Assembly (NCBI GenBank): GCA_905221325.1
Contig: CAJNCS010000001.1
Location: forward strand, 233,278 to 297,277
Direction of reading: 5' to 3'
DNA: 64,000 bases
Origin: a bacterium
GTDB taxonomy: Bacteria > Bacillota > Bacilli > Lactobacillales > Streptococcaceae
A program made the position numbers and the translations under genes. Shown here in pieces: positions 19,189 to 28,125 of the stretch (position 1 is the first letter of the stretch; each line of letters starts with the position of its first letter). The notes beneath the pieces are model-generated. The model was not told the origin of the DNA. It saw only the letters and a program-made list of their open reading frames with translations, and searched no databases.

Positions 19189-19951
19189 CAAAATTCCACT
19201 CCGCAAGGCTAGACACCACATGAGTTGGTGCGATTGGCAGGTCTGCTACTTCTTCTGCTTTGGTGAAACCTGTTGTCACTAAAAGCGTTGGAATGCCATT
19301 GTCAATCCCTGCTCGGATATCTGTCAGGTAGTTATCCCCGACCATGAGCAATTCTTCTCTTTTCAAGCCCAAGTGCTCAACTGCCTTGTCCATGATGATA
19401 GCATTTGGCTTCCCAATATAAACTGGTTTTACCCGAGTTGCCACTTCAAGAAGGGTTATCAATGAACCAGCACCAGGCAAAAGACCACGTTCCGTCGGAA
19501 TATTGAGGTCTGGATTGGTTCCGATAAAGTGAGCCCCCTTTTGAATGGCTAGAGTTGCTGTCGCAAATTTTTCATAGTCGACTTGCCAGTCCAGTCCTAC
19601 TACCACATAGGCAGGATTTTCCTTGTCTTCGACATAACCAGCCGCCCTAATGGCATCCTTGAGCCCAGCTTCTCCGATAACATAAACTGTCTTTTCCAGT
19701 CCCAAATCGTTCATATAGTCGATGGTTGCCAAAGTCGCTGTGTAGACAGTTGATAAAGGCGTGTTGATATTAAAATTCTTAGCCAACATCTCTTGAACAC
19801 TCTCTGGAGTTCGGGTTGTATTGTTGGTTACAAAGAGATAGGGAATTTCTCGTTTTTGCAATTCATGCACAAAAGCCTCACCCGCGGGAATTCGGTCTTT
19901 CCCCTTGTAAATGGTTCCGTCTAAATCAATTAAATAACCTTTATAAGCCAT
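19178..19951 (-). CDS. NagD-type HAD-superfamily phosphatase
   Basis: A cytoplasmic HAD phosphatase of about 257 residues. Motif I is [14 protein letters not shown], motif [13 protein letters not shown], then the [16 protein letters not shown] lysine and motif [18 protein letters not shown]. The NagD (HAD-IIA) subfamily acts on p-nitrophenyl phosphate, nucleotides and sugar phosphates in vitro. The start MAYKGYL has AAAGGGCG upstream; a start at 19975 is less likely. It sits between the thioesterase and the TIGR01906 gene in the hemW-led operon. Confidence 0.93.
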   Translation of the reverse strand: MAYKGYLIDLDGTIYKGKDRIPAGEAFVHELQKREIPYLFVTNNTTRTPESVQEMLAKNFNINTPLSTVYTATLATIDYMNDLGLEKTVYVIGEAGLKDAIRAAGYVEDKENPAYVVVGLDWQVDYEKFATATLAIQKGAHFIGTNPDLNIPTERGLLPGAGSLITLLEVATRVKPVYIGKPNAIIMDKAVEHLGLKREELLMVGDNYLTDIRAGIDNGIPTLLVTTGFTKAEEVADLPIAPTHVVSSLAEWNFDEN

Positions 19952-19961
19952 ATCGCCCTTT

Positions 19962-20699
19962 CTAATTGCCTTCAATTTCTTGCCACGTAATCATAGCTTG
20001 GGCATTGATTTCGCCATCACTGATAATCTCATGCTTGCTTTCTAGTCCCTTGAGTTCATAAGCTGAAGCAATCATGCCACCTGGTCGCACTTCTTTGACA
20101 TATTTGAGATTGATTTTCTTTGGAATATACTTGGTCAAAAAATCTGCTCCCATAACCTCAAAAATCCAATCCAGATATTTGCTATTATTGACATGACCAT
20201 TCATATCCAAGTCGTAAAAACGAACATGGTAGTCTTTACTGAACGGGTTTTCTAGATTTGTATACTTTGGCCCACGGATGAGTTTTTTATCAAACTCAGA
20301 CTGGTAAGGCGCAACAATCTCCGGTTCGACAGCATGGACTTTCCGACTGTCTCGGTCCATGAGAACAAAGGTTGCTACCATGCGAATGATTTCTTGACCT
20401 GCTTCATCATAGATAGTGAAACGGCGGTAGCAAAAAAGACGATTGTAAGTCAATGCTTCTGTTTCAATCGTAATCTCCTCAGTAAAGCGAGGCAAGCGAA
20501 CCACGTCAATCGCATAGTCTGTAATAATCCAGACCAGATTATAACGTTCCAACACGTCCTTGTCACTGACTCCTAGCTCAATCGATTGCATACCTGATAC
20601 TTGCAGGGACAGCAAAATCACATCTGGAAGTTTGATATGACCGTTCATGTCCGCCATATCAAAAGGAATTTTCATTTTCATTTGATAAGTTAAGCCCAT
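19962..20699 (-). CDS. Acyl-ACP thioesterase
   Basis: A 245-residue protein with two hotdog domains, as in the FatA/PF01643 family. The first carries [25 protein letters not shown] and the second [25 protein letters not shown] with the conserved Asp-Asn-His type catalytic region. It releases fatty acids from acyl carrier protein in the cytoplasm. It lies 4 bp downstream of hemW and 10 bp upstream of the NagD-type gene. Confidence 0.92.
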   Translation of the reverse strand: MGLTYQMKMKIPFDMADMNGHIKLPDVILLSLQVSGMQSIELGVSDKDVLERYNLVWIITDYAIDVVRLPRFTEEITIETEALTYNRLFCYRRFTIYDEAGQEIIRMVATFVLMDRDSRKVHAVEPEIVAPYQSEFDKKLIRGPKYTNLENPFSKDYHVRFYDLDMNGHVNNSKYLDWIFEVMGADFLTKYIPKKINLKYVKEVRPGGMIASAYELKGLESKHEIISDGEINAQAMITWQEIEGN

Positions 20700-20703
20700 T
20701 GTT

Positions 20704-21834
20704 CTACTCCAAAATAAATCGTTCTGCTACAGTGTCTCCCAAGAAGAGACCCCTCTTTGTCATTCGGACACGATCACCGTCGATCTGCATGAGTCCTTGT
20801 TGAACCAAGTCTCTGATGATTTCGCCATAAAGTCCATCAAAGGATCGTCCAAATTTTTCCTCAAATCGCGCCATAGAAACCCCTGATTTCTTGCGGAGGC
20901 CTAGGAACATTTCTTCTTCCATCTGCTCCCTTTGACTCAGGTGTTCTTCTGTAATCCGAGCATTTCCTGCCTCTACCGCATTGAGATAGTGGCGAATCGG
21001 ACCATGATTTTTATAGCGCACTCCATTGACATAACCTGAAGCACCTGCACCGATACCATAATACTCCGCATTGTCCCAGTACATGAGATTGTGGCGACTT
21101 TCAAAGCCCGGCTTGCAGAAGTTGGAAATCTCATAATGCTCAAAACCAGCTCGCTCAAGTTCTGCGATGATGTACTCAAACATCTCTGCTTCTAACTCTT
21201 CCTTGGGCAGGGGTAATTTCCCACGTCTCATGCGGTTCATAAAGACCGTATGATTCTCCAAAATCAAGCTATAAAGACTCATATGAGGAATATCAAGCGA
21301 GATAGCCTTGGCTACATTGTCCTTGACCTGAGTCATAGTTTGACCAGGTAGAGCGTAGATTAGGTCGATGGAGATATTGTCAAAACCAGCCAGTTTGAGA
21401 CGGTCGATATTCTCATAAATATCCTTTTCTAAATGACTGCGCCCAATCTTTTTCAGCATTTTGTCATCAAAAGTCTGCACACCCAAGGAAACACGATTGA
21501 CTGGCGACTGTTTCAAAACCGCAATCTTATCCGCATCCAAGTCGCCTGGGTTGGCCTCAATGGTCAACTCTTCCAAGACAGACAAGTCTAGATTTTTAGT
21601 CAAGCCTTCCAAGAGCACTTCTAATTGCGGAGCTGACAAAGCCGTTGGCGTCCCACCTCCAATGTAGAGAGTTGACAACTTTTGGATATCATAAGAACGA
21701 AACTCCTCTAGCAGATGCTCCAGATAACTATCTACTGGTTGATTCTTGATAAAAACTTTTGAAAAGTCACAATAATAACAAATCTGTGTGCAAAAGGGAA
21801 TATGCACGTAGGCGGACGTTGGTTTTTTCTGCAT
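20704..21834 (-). CDS. hemW: HemW-type radical SAM protein (heme chaperone, HemN-like)
   Basis: A 376-residue radical SAM enzyme. The Cx3Cx2C cluster motif is CTQICYYCDFSK (about residues 18-29), followed by YIGGGTPTALS, ANPGDLD and RVSLGVQTFDDKMLK. True coproporphyrinogen oxidase residues are not evident, so the heme-chaperone HemW assignment is preferred by family. The start MQKKPTSAYVHIPFC is the family's usual one; a start 41 codons upstream would lie across the promoter. No Shine-Dalgarno precedes the ATG, and a -10 box ends 7 nt upstream, so the mRNA is probably leaderless. Confidence 0.93.
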   Translation of the reverse strand: MQKKPTSAYVHIPFCTQICYYCDFSKVFIKNQPVDSYLEHLLEEFRSYDIQKLSTLYIGGGTPTALSAPQLEVLLEGLTKNLDLSVLEELTIEANPGDLDADKIAVLKQSPVNRVSLGVQTFDDKMLKKIGRSHLEKDIYENIDRLKLAGFDNISIDLIYALPGQTMTQVKDNVAKAISLDIPHMSLYSLILENHTVFMNRMRRGKLPLPKEELEAEMFEYIIAELERAGFEHYEISNFCKPGFESRHNLMYWDNAEYYGIGAGASGYVNGVRYKNHGPIRHYLNAVEAGNARITEEHLSQREQMEEEMFLGLRKKSGVSMARFEEKFGRSFDGLYGEIIRDLVQQGLMQIDGDRVRMTKRGLFLGDTVAERFILE

Positions 21835-21841
21835 AGTATTT

Positions 21842-21850
21842 ATTATACCA
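21842..21850 (-). promoter_or_regulatory. Extended -10 promoter of hemW (leaderless)
   Basis: Minus-strand TGGTATAAT: extended TG motif plus TATAAT (complement of 21842-21847). The 7 nt to the ATG at 21834 put the likely transcription start at or next to the A of the start codon. Confidence 0.7.
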
Positions 21851-21874
21851 TAAAGACAGGCTTCCAGATAAAAA

Positions 21875-21903
21875 TCACCATCTCCAAAAACCAGAGATGG
21901 TGA
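21875..21903 (-). terminator. Terminator of the hprK-lgt-DUF948-YtxH operon
   Basis: Arms TCACCATCTC (21875-21884) and GAGATGGTGA (21894-21903); on the minus strand the stem is followed by TTTTTAT. It overlaps the region just beyond the YtxH stop. Confidence 0.85.
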
Positions 21904-21907
21904 TACT

Positions 21908-22306
21908 TTATACTTCAGTAATATCGATGATGATTTCTTCTTGGTCTTCAGCAACATCTGGAGTTACTGACTGTTCTTGCCATTGCTCCTTGAGATTGTT
22001 AAAGGTTTCTTTTGACGCTTCTGTTGCTTGTCGTGCACAGGTTTTGGCTTGGTCAAGGACACTGTCAAAAGTGATTTCACCAGATTCTACTTGTTCCTTT
22101 GTTTTCAGCACAAAGTCCCTTGCCTGTTCCTTCACTTCAGTTAGTTTCTCACAAACCTGCTCTCTAGCGTATTCTGGATCTTCTCTCAAATCATCTAGAA
22201 AATCCTGAGCTTGACTACAAACTTGCTTGCCCTTGTCACTCGTCAAAAACAAAGCAAGAGCTGCACCTGAAACCGTACCTAAAAGGATAGAGGATAATTT
22301 TCCCAT
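21908..22306 (-). CDS. YtxH-domain protein
   Basis: A 132-residue protein whose N-terminus (MGKLSSILLGTVSGAALALFLTSDKGKQV) is the YtxH/gas-vesicle-like small hydrophobic segment with an SDKGK turn. The rest is a Glu/Lys-rich amphipathic helix likely to form a coiled coil. YtxH proteins are general-stress-associated in Bacillus, and the role is not defined. It is the last gene after DUF948, as is common in streptococci. Confidence 0.82.
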   Translation of the reverse strand: MGKLSSILLGTVSGAALALFLTSDKGKQVCSQAQDFLDDLREDPEYAREQVCEKLTEVKEQARDFVLKTKEQVESGEITFDSVLDQAKTCARQATEASKETFNNLKEQWQEQSVTPDVAEDQEEIIIDITEV

Positions 22307-22321
22307 AAGATTTCTCCTTTT

Positions 22322-22705
22322 TTATTTTTTGAAAAATTTACTTGCGACACGAAGAGCTGACAAGCCTGCACCTGTCTTAATGGTCTTTGAACCAGCTGAT
22401 GAGGCTTTTTTACCCAAGACACGCGCATGTTGATTGAGGTCAGATACTGACTCAGACAAGTCAGCTACAGCAGTAAAGAGTGGATCAATCGTCGCAACTT
22501 TGATATTGATATCGTCTGCCAACACATTGACCTTAGCCAACAATTCATTAGTCTGATGCAAGGTAACGTTCACATCTGAGCTCAACGTTTTGATGGTCTT
22601 CTCTGTCTCATCAATCATCCGACCTGCTTTTTGAATCGTGATTGTCAAATAGACTAAACAGACGATCAAAGCAATCGCAACAAGAATATATGCAACTTCT
22701 AACAT
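22322..22705 (-). CDS. DUF948 membrane-anchored protein
   Basis: A 127-residue protein with one N-terminal membrane helix (LEVAYILVAIALIVCLVYLTI), then a long helical region with heptad-like spacing (TEKTIKTLSSDVNVTLHQTNELLAKVNVLADDI), matching DUF948. Its function is unknown; it usually lies next to YtxH-domain genes. It starts immediately after the lgt stop. Confidence 0.85.
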   Translation of the reverse strand: MLEVAYILVAIALIVCLVYLTITIQKAGRMIDETEKTIKTLSSDVNVTLHQTNELLAKVNVLADDINIKVATIDPLFTAVADLSESVSDLNQHARVLGKKASSAGSKTIKTGAGLSALRVASKFFKK

Positions 22706-23494
22706 TTATTTTTCCTCCTCTGTATGATAGAAAGGGGCTTTCTTTCGATTTTGATAAAGTATGATAAAAATACCAAGTCCGATAAGAACAACTGATAACC
22801 ATTGGGAAACTCGCAGACCAAAGAACATGAGACTGTCCGTCCGCATGCCTTCGATGATCATACGACCAAAGCCATACCAAATCAAGTAGAACGCCGTGAT
22901 CTGACCGCGTCTGATTCCCTTTAATTTTCGTCTAAAAATCAAAATCAAAGCAAATCCGATCAGATTCCAAACCGACTCATATAGGAAGGTCGGTTGACGA
23001 TAGCTCCCCTCGATGTACATCTGGTCACGGATAAAGCCTGGCAAATAATCCAGACTATCTACCGCTGCACCATAGGCTTCTTGGTTAAAGAAATTCCCCC
23101 AGCGACCCAAACTTTGGGCAATCAGAACGCTCGGAGCTGCAATATCTAGAAAGTCCCAAGTATTGATTAGTTTTCTATCCGCAAAGATATAAAGTACAAT
23201 AGCCCCTGCTATCAAACCTCCATAAATGGCTAAACCACCGTTCCAGATGGCAATGATTTCACCTGGATTTTGCAGATAATAATCTAAGCGAAAGAGTACG
23301 TAGTATAGCCTAGCACCTAAAATTGCAATAGGAAAGGCAATTAAGATAAAATCTAGAATATCATCTGACAGAATTTTCTTTTTAGGAGCTTCTTTCATGG
23401 CAAGGTAGACTGCCAAAACCAAACCAGCCACAATACACAAAGCATACCAACGAATGGAAAAAGGACCGATTTCAAATGCAACTGGATTAATCAT
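22706..23494 (-). CDS. lgt: Prolipoprotein diacylglyceryl transferase Lgt
   Basis: A 262-residue polytopic membrane enzyme that attaches diacylglycerol to the lipobox cysteine of prolipoproteins. The Lgt signature [13 protein letters not shown] (about residues 135-147) holds the essential Arg and Asn, and the start [20 protein letters not shown] is typical. Its targets include PstS and the binding lipoprotein encoded in this window. It overlaps hprK by 8 bp. Confidence 0.97.
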   Translation of the reverse strand: MINPVAFEIGPFSIRWYALCIVAGLVLAVYLAMKEAPKKKILSDDILDFILIAFPIAILGARLYYVLFRLDYYLQNPGEIIAIWNGGLAIYGGLIAGAIVLYIFADRKLINTWDFLDIAAPSVLIAQSLGRWGNFFNQEAYGAAVDSLDYLPGFIRDQMYIEGSYRQPTFLYESVWNLIGFALILIFRRKLKGIRRGQITAFYLIWYGFGRMIIEGMRTDSLMFFGLRVSQWLSVVLIGLGIFIILYQNRKKAPFYHTEEEK

Positions 23495-24422
23495 CTTTCA
23501 CCTCATTTTTGGAGATGAGATTAGTCAAACGTTCTTCAAATAAACGCGTCGCATCAAATCCCATTTCCTTAGCGCGATAGTTCATGGCTGCCGCTTCAAT
23601 AACAACAGAAATATTACGACCAGTTTTTACTGGGATGCGGATACGCGGAATCGTCACACCAGAAACTTCTAGTTCTTCGGCATTGTTTCCTAGACGGTCA
23701 AAGGTCTTATGGGTATCATAATTTTCCAAGTAAACAGCCAACTGAACTTGTGAAGAATCTTTTACAGCACTTGCTCCGTAGAGACTCATCACGTCAATAA
23801 TACCCACTCCACGAATCTCAAGTAAATGCTTCAAAATTTCAGCGGGCTCTCCCCAAAGGGTCATTTCATCCTTGGCAAAGATATCCACACGGTCATCTGC
23901 TACCAAACGATGTCCACGTTTCACAAGTTCAAGGCCTGTCTCGCTCTTACCGATACCACTATCCCCTTGGATCAAGACACCCATGCCATAGATGTCCATC
24001 AAGACACCATGCACACTCGTACGTTCAGCCAAACGGGAATCAAGGTAGCTAGATAACTCTCCAGATAAACGACTGGTTGATGTTCGACTGGTTAAAATCG
24101 CAATCTTACATTCTCTAGCAGCTTTCAACATTTCTTCTGGCACTACCAAGCCACGGGCAACGATGACAGCAGGTGTTTCAGGTAGAAACATTTTTTTCAA
24201 AACTTGATAACGGTTTTGAGAAGGCATACTAACCAAATAGGACCACTCCTTCATCCCCAAAAGCTGGATCCGTTCTGGAGTGTAGTAATCAAAATAGCCC
24301 GTCATTTCAAGACCAGGTCTCGTAATGTCAGCTGTGTTGATTTCTTTTTCAAGCAATTCGCCTTCGCCGTATACAATATCTAGTCTGAGCTTTTCAATTA
24401 CTTCTCTTACTAAAACCGACAT
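23487..24422 (-). CDS. hprK: HPr kinase/phosphorylase
   Basis: A 311-residue bifunctional enzyme that phosphorylates and dephosphorylates Ser46 of HPr, the central signal for carbon catabolite repression. The P-loop GDSGIGKS lies at 153-160, followed by [17 protein letters not shown] and the HPrK signature [20 protein letters not shown]. The start [14 protein letters not shown] is spaced well from GGAGG; an upstream TTG overlaps that site. It is the first gene of hprK-lgt-DUF948-YtxH. Confidence 0.98.
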   Translation of the reverse strand: MSVLVREVIEKLRLDIVYGEGELLEKEINTADITRPGLEMTGYFDYYTPERIQLLGMKEWSYLVSMPSQNRYQVLKKMFLPETPAVIVARGLVVPEEMLKAARECKIAILTSRTSTSRLSGELSSYLDSRLAERTSVHGVLMDIYGMGVLIQGDSGIGKSETGLELVKRGHRLVADDRVDIFAKDEMTLWGEPAEILKHLLEIRGVGIIDVMSLYGASAVKDSSQVQLAVYLENYDTHKTFDRLGNNAEELEVSGVTIPRIRIPVKTGRNISVVIEAAAMNYRAKEMGFDATRLFEERLTNLISKNEVKDD

Positions 24423-24453
24423 AATTTCCTCCTTCAATCGAGTTCTCCTTACT

Positions 24454-24462
24454 ATTATATCA
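24454..24462 (-). promoter_or_regulatory. Extended -10 promoter of the hprK operon
   Basis: Minus-strand TGATATAAT (TATAAT is the complement of 24454-24459), 31 nt upstream of the hprK ATG. The -35 region is weak, as expected for extended -10 promoters. Confidence 0.65.
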
Positions 24463-24514
24463 AATTGTAGTTGGAAGTTTCCTTTTTTTGCAGGATTTAC
24501 AGTATTTATTTGAA

Positions 24515-24540
24515 AATAAAAAGACTAGACAAGTCTAGCC
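24515..24540 (-). terminator. Terminator of rpsU
   Basis: CTAGAC-TT-GTCTAG stem (24525-24538) followed on the minus strand by TCTTTTTATTTTC, about 15 bp after the rpsU stop. Confidence 0.8.
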
Positions 24541-24552
24541 TTTCATTTCAAA

Positions 24553-24729
24553 TTAGAATTTTTTACGTTTACGAGCTGCTTCTGATTTACGTTTACGTTT
24601 TACAGAAGGTTTTTCATAGAATTCACGTTTGCGTGTTTCTTGAAGAGTACCAGCTTTAGTAACCGCACGTTTGAAACGACGAAGTGCATCGTCAAGAGAT
24701 TCATTCTTACGTACTACTGTTTTAGACAT
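24553..24729 (-). CDS. rpsU: 30S ribosomal protein S21
   Basis: A 58-residue basic protein, [20 protein letters not shown]..., ending [15 protein letters not shown], the canonical bS21. It helps 16S rRNA find the Shine-Dalgarno. The start at 24729 follows AAGGGAG; an upstream in-frame start at 24753 is not the family start. A conjugative element has inserted 16 bp upstream of its -35 box, leaving the core promoter intact but replacing all upstream sequence. Confidence 0.98.
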
Positions 24730-24763
24730 TTTTTTCACTCCCTTCAAGTTCAAGATCTATTCT

Positions 24764-24792
24764 ATTTTACACGTAAAATGAATAAATGTCAA
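24764..24792 (-). promoter_or_regulatory. rpsU promoter (target of the mobile element)
   Basis: Minus-strand TTGACA (complement of 24787-24792), 17-bp spacer, TAAAAT (complement of 24764-24769). Exactly 16 bp separate the -35 box from the first base of the element at 24809. Confidence 0.9.
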
Positions 24793-24799
24793 GGGGAAA

Positions 24800-24808
24800 A
24801 ACTAGTTA
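24800..24808. repeat. Left copy of the 9-bp target-site duplication
   Basis: AACTAGTTA, identical in direct orientation to 52431-52439 at the other end of the element. A 9-bp duplication fits ISLre2-family transposition. Confidence 0.88.
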
Positions 24809-24831
24809 GTTTGTGTCTAAATTTTTGGGAA
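24809..24831 (+). repeat. Left terminal inverted repeat
   Basis: GTTTGTGTCTAAATTTTTGG followed by GAA. It matches the complement of 52408-52430 at 18 of 23 positions, with uninterrupted cores GTGTCTA and TTTTGGGAA. Confidence 0.88.
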
Positions 24832-24916
24832 TAATCAAATATCCTTATAACTCAATAAGAAAGCGAGATTTTTCAGACAAAAAAACTGGAAAAGTTTCCT
24901 TCACTTTACCCAGCCC

Positions 24917-24946
24917 TTGACTATATTGCACTATTTATGCTACAAT
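24917..24946 (+). promoter_or_regulatory. Promoter of a predicted small RNA in the left end of the element
   Basis: TTGACT (24917-24922), 18-bp spacer, TACAAT (24941-24946), a near-consensus sigma-A promoter firing rightward toward the 3' end of the transposase gene. No ORF follows it. Confidence 0.75.
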
Positions 24947-24952
24947 ATTGTT

Positions 24953-25028
24953 TGACTGATTAAGCAAAGTGTTGGTTTGTCTTAATCGGTGGTGTAGAAG
25001 TTGCTGCTTCTGCACCTTTTTCGTTTTT
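24953..25028 (+). ncRNA. Predicted ~75-nt small RNA with two hairpins
   Basis: Starting just after a strong promoter, the transcript would fold into stem 1, GATTAAGCAAA (24958-24968) with TTTG-CTTAATC (24976-24987), and stem 2, GGTGTAGAAG (24991-25000) with CTTCTGCACC (25007-25016), ending in TTTTTCGTTTTT, a strong rho-independent terminator. No start codon with a usable frame is present. It is convergent with the transposase gene. It might control transposase, replication or a chromosomal target; I do not recognise a known RNA family. Confidence 0.7.
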
Positions 25029-25091
25029 ATTTACTTTATTATTGTAACACATATTAGGCAAAAAAGCAACTGTTTTGTCTAAAAAGCATGG

Positions 25092-25124
25092 CAAAAAGAC
25101 CTCTAAAATTGTATTTTTTAGAGG
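25092..25124 (-). terminator. Terminator of the transposase gene
   Basis: CCTCTAAAA (25100-25108) and TTTTAGAGG (25116-25124) form the stem; on the minus strand it is followed by TCTTTTTGC. It stops leftward transcripts 20-50 bp beyond the transposase stop, before they reach rpsU. Confidence 0.85.
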
Positions 25125-25142
25125 ATTTTCTTTACCTTTTCC

Positions 25143-26441
25143 TTACTTTCGCTTACGCCCTCGTTTTCGTATAACGGCTCCATGAGGACGGTGGTCAACA
25201 AGAAATCCTGCTCCTAAGCGGCTCGCCCTATATTCCTCATACTCATTCCGCCAATCCCCGAAAAACAATTCGTATAGCTGATCAATTCGTTCAAGGAGTA
25301 TCATCCTAGCCATAGTACAAGCTCCTTCAATAGACCAATACATCCCTCGATGTTTCATACGGTAGGTGACCTTTCTGTGTTGACTCTCCATTACCCCAAT
25401 ACCACGAGAGGACAACCCTCTAAGTTTCGGTGGTCTGGTATCCCCAAAATTTCTCAATAATTTTTTACGGAAATTGTAAAAGCTATCAAAAGCCTCCTGA
25501 CTTTCTATAAGAGACTCTACTGTATCTAGTACGGTCTGAAGAAGGCTTCTCTGATGTGTCTGGATAGCCTTAAAAGCCAGATCAAGTAGTGTAGATGGGT
25601 ACGGCTTCAGGAATCTTTTTAATTCTTCATTGACATGATAAGCATCCCAGAAATGCTCATGACGTTTAATCCGTAGAGCTTTCTTGATTTCTTGAAATAC
25701 TCTTCGAGTATATCCTTTACCATTGTCCGAGTTAGTGATAAGAAGAGTTCGATCAGTTATTTCAAAATGATTGTAGAGATAGTCTATCAATTCTTCCTTT
25801 GCTTGCTCATGGCTTGTATGGATAATTTCATGCTTATTCTCAAGCACATACCGATTATTTCCAATCTTCTTCGCTCCCGTATGAATCAGAAAATGGGCTA
25901 AGTCTGTATTGTGTCGTTCATCATTGCTTGATGTTGTCTTGACGAGCACACCATCTCCCTCCAGGTAGATTTTATCTGCCTGGATTTTTTTCGGTTGCTC
26001 ATCACCTCTAAAAAGCCGATAGCGTCCCCTCTCTGAAAAGAGTCTGCCTGCCATTTTTACAGACTTCAACACAGCATCCTTTGTTATCTCCAGGCGATAA
26101 GCCATCTTAACGGTTCGACAAACTTCACGGTAGGATAAAACGGAAGCGTGTTTTGCCATGTGAAAAATCATCTCCGGAGAATAACGCATATACTTTTCTA
26201 GGCCTAGCCACTCATCTACAGGATAACAGCTTCTCTTTCCCTTTCGCCAGCGATTCCTAGAAAAGGTCATCTCTCCAAATGTAAAGACAACTGTCCTCTC
26301 TGTACTGTCTATCCGTTTATACCCCTTCAGTCTCATGGAGGGAGCTATCTGCTCGTCATAATCTCTTACTCGCTTCAGGAATTGCTGCTCACGTTTGCGA
26401 TCTAGTTCTACGACAAATTCTTTTTCATCAAATCCAAACAT
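25143..26441 (-). CDS. ISLre2-family (UPF0236) DDE transposase of the element
   Basis: A 432-residue transposase of the ISLre2/UPF0236 family, which in TnGBS elements excises and inserts the whole element. The N-terminal region ERTVVFTFGEMTFSRNRWRK and SVLSYREVCRTVKMAYRLEIT is followed by the catalytic part with YLEGDGVLVK (first acidic residue), HFWDAYHVNEELKRFL and GIGVMESQHRKVTYRMKHRG (terminal acidic residue in MESQ). The tail is very basic. A TACAAT hexamer ends 7 nt before the ATG and AGAGAG is the only weak ribosome site, so expression may be low or depend on read-through from the transfer operon. Confidence 0.93.
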   Translation of the reverse strand: MFGFDEKEFVVELDRKREQQFLKRVRDYDEQIAPSMRLKGYKRIDSTERTVVFTFGEMTFSRNRWRKGKRSCYPVDEWLGLEKYMRYSPEMIFHMAKHASVLSYREVCRTVKMAYRLEITKDAVLKSVKMAGRLFSERGRYRLFRGDEQPKKIQADKIYLEGDGVLVKTTSSNDERHNTDLAHFLIHTGAKKIGNNRYVLENKHEIIHTSHEQAKEELIDYLYNHFEITDRTLLITNSDNGKGYTRRVFQEIKKALRIKRHEHFWDAYHVNEELKRFLKPYPSTLLDLAFKAIQTHQRSLLQTVLDTVESLIESQEAFDSFYNFRKKLLRNFGDTRPPKLRGLSSRGIGVMESQHRKVTYRMKHRGMYWSIEGACTMARMILLERIDQLYELFFGDWRNEYEEYRASRLGAGFLVDHRPHGAVIRKRGRKRK

Positions 26442-26490
26442 ACTCTCTATTGTACTGAAATCATGACTAGATTGAAAACATCAGAAACTT

Positions 26491-28125
26491 TTACAAAGTT
26501 TTTTCATCTTCAAAACTTCGATCCACTTTCTCTTCCCGACTACGCACGTGCTCCTTAACATCTCTATAATCTGTGTAATGTTTTAGAGTATCGTCAAAGA
26601 ACTCTTGTAGGGCTCCTTTTTCAATTTGAAATTGTTTGATCAGTTGACTAACATCTTCCAACCCCATATCTTTTGGAACTCCTAAAGCATCCAATAGTTG
26701 TACCGCCGCAAGACTATTTTCTGGAGATTGCTGGATGGCTAAAAGTGCTCCTTCAATTTTATGATAACGTCCAAGTCGATCATCTAGCTGTCTTAATTCC
26801 TCCTGAGTAGCTTCTATCTTTTCATTAAAACAATCCTCCAAATGTTGAAATTGCGCTCCATCTGTCACGCCGTGCTCGACTAAGAAATTATATTCCTTAA
26901 TCAGTTCACGCATAGAGGAAATTTGAGCATTTTTAGTTACGAGTGTTTCGCCATTTTGTTTGGCTAATTGTCTTGCGACAGTCAAGCCCATCATGTACCG
27001 ATTTTTTTGTGATTGATCTGGATTGAGAAAATAAAAATAGTCTTTCTCTTTGATATAGATGGTATAATTTCCATCCTCATTTTTATCAACTTTATGAGAA
27101 GGTATTAAAATGGTACCACTATTTAAAGCTCCCATATCCATCTGTACGTAAATGCCTTGCTTGCTTTCTTGCTCGACCTGCCAGGATTCCACTTCCAATT
27201 TCAATTCAAAATCATTTGCCGTTTTTTCTTTTGATTCTTGATATTGTTCTTTCAATTCCTCCACATCAAAAACTAACTGATTCTTAGAAATTCTCTCTTT
27301 TATTTTTTCAAGAGAATAGAGTCCTTTCTTCGATAATGTATCATCTCGGACATTTCTTTGTTGATGCTGATCAAGTAATTTATACTTAACAAATTTACCA
27401 GAGAAATCAACCTGAAGATCAAGCACAGCTGCTTTATGTTTAAAATCTTCCAACGAAAGAGAGTGCTTCAGAAGAAAATCAAGACGTTCCTTGATTTCAA
27501 ACCGATAATTATTTTGTCTCCGCCAAGCAGAATACTTTGTATAAGAATTTTTCATAGTAGGCTCAATAATTTTAGCGCCATACCGTGCCGCATGTTTGTC
27601 CGAAATGGCTCTCAAATTTTTCAGGGTTTTCTTTTCCCAACGAAATTTCTTGAGCGTTGAGGTATTGGTGGTATTGAGTATGATGTGATTATGAAGATGA
27701 TCTTTATCCGTGTGTGTTGCAATCACAAACTCATAATTTCCACCTGTCAATTCTAACATCGTTTGGCGGCCAATTTCATGAACTTGCTCAGGAGTCAAGT
27801 TATCATCTGGAGAAAAAGACTGGATAATGTGATGGGCCAATACTTGTTTTCCTGAAGATAATTCTTTCAAGTCGTCATCTCCTTTTTTAAAGGCTGCAGC
27901 CAATTTTGTCATGACCATTTCTTCATCTGCTACGCTAAAATCAGAAATCCCATTGCCAGATACTAGCTTCATTTGAAGCTCACCGTTATGATAGACAAGA
28001 GGAAAATCAAGATCACTTTCTGCAGTTCCTGATACAAGAGTTTTCGCTTCATTCAGAATATAATTAACAGCTCTCTTCAAATTAGCTGGTGTTTTAATTT
28101 GAGTTGGAGATTTAATAACTACCAT
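26491..28125 (-). CDS. MOBP-type relaxase (PcfG-like)
   Basis: A 544-residue relaxase that nicks oriT and pilots the strand through the secretion channel. The N-terminal domain shows VNYILNEAKT (motif I region), AHHIIQSF (His at about 98-99) and the three-histidine metal motif HTDKDHLHNHIILN at 138-151. The rest (about 200-544) is helical with a coiled-coil C-terminus. Its start overlaps the accessory gene by 7 bp. Order and size match PcfF-PcfG of pCF10 and the TnGBS mobilisation region. Confidence 0.92.
   Translation of the reverse strand: MVVIKSPTQIKTPANLKRAVNYILNEAKTLVSGTAESDLDFPLVYHNGELQMKLVSGNGISDFSVADEEMVMTKLAAAFKKGDDDLKELSSGKQVLAHHIIQSFSPDDNLTPEQVHEIGRQTMLELTGGNYEFVIATHTDKDHLHNHIILNTTNTSTLKKFRWEKKTLKNLRAISDKHAARYGAKIIEPTMKNSYTKYSAWRRQNNYRFEIKERLDFLLKHSLSLEDFKHKAAVLDLQVDFSGKFVKYKLLDQHQQRNVRDDTLSKKGLYSLEKIKERISKNQLVFDVEELKEQYQESKEKTANDFELKLEVESWQVEQESKQGIYVQMDMGALNSGTILIPSHKVDKNEDGNYTIYIKEKDYFYFLNPDQSQKNRYMMGLTVARQLAKQNGETLVTKNAQISSMRELIKEYNFLVEHGVTDGAQFQHLEDCFNEKIEATQEELRQLDDRLGRYHKIEGALLAIQQSPENSLAAVQLLDALGVPKDMGLEDVSQLIKQFQIEKGALQEFFDDTLKHYTDYRDVKEHVRSREEKVDRSFEDEKTL

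Noticed and set aside
25143..26441. A stand-alone ISLre2 insertion sequence inside the element
   Set aside because: No second inverted repeat pair flanks the transposase gene alone; the only matching ends are those of the whole 27.6-kb element.
26441..26454. Leaderless transcription of the transposase gene
   Set aside because: TACAAT ends 7 nt before the ATG, but the -35 region is poor and AGAGAG could serve as a weak ribosome site; evidence is too thin to group it with hemW, ytqA and DUF3397.
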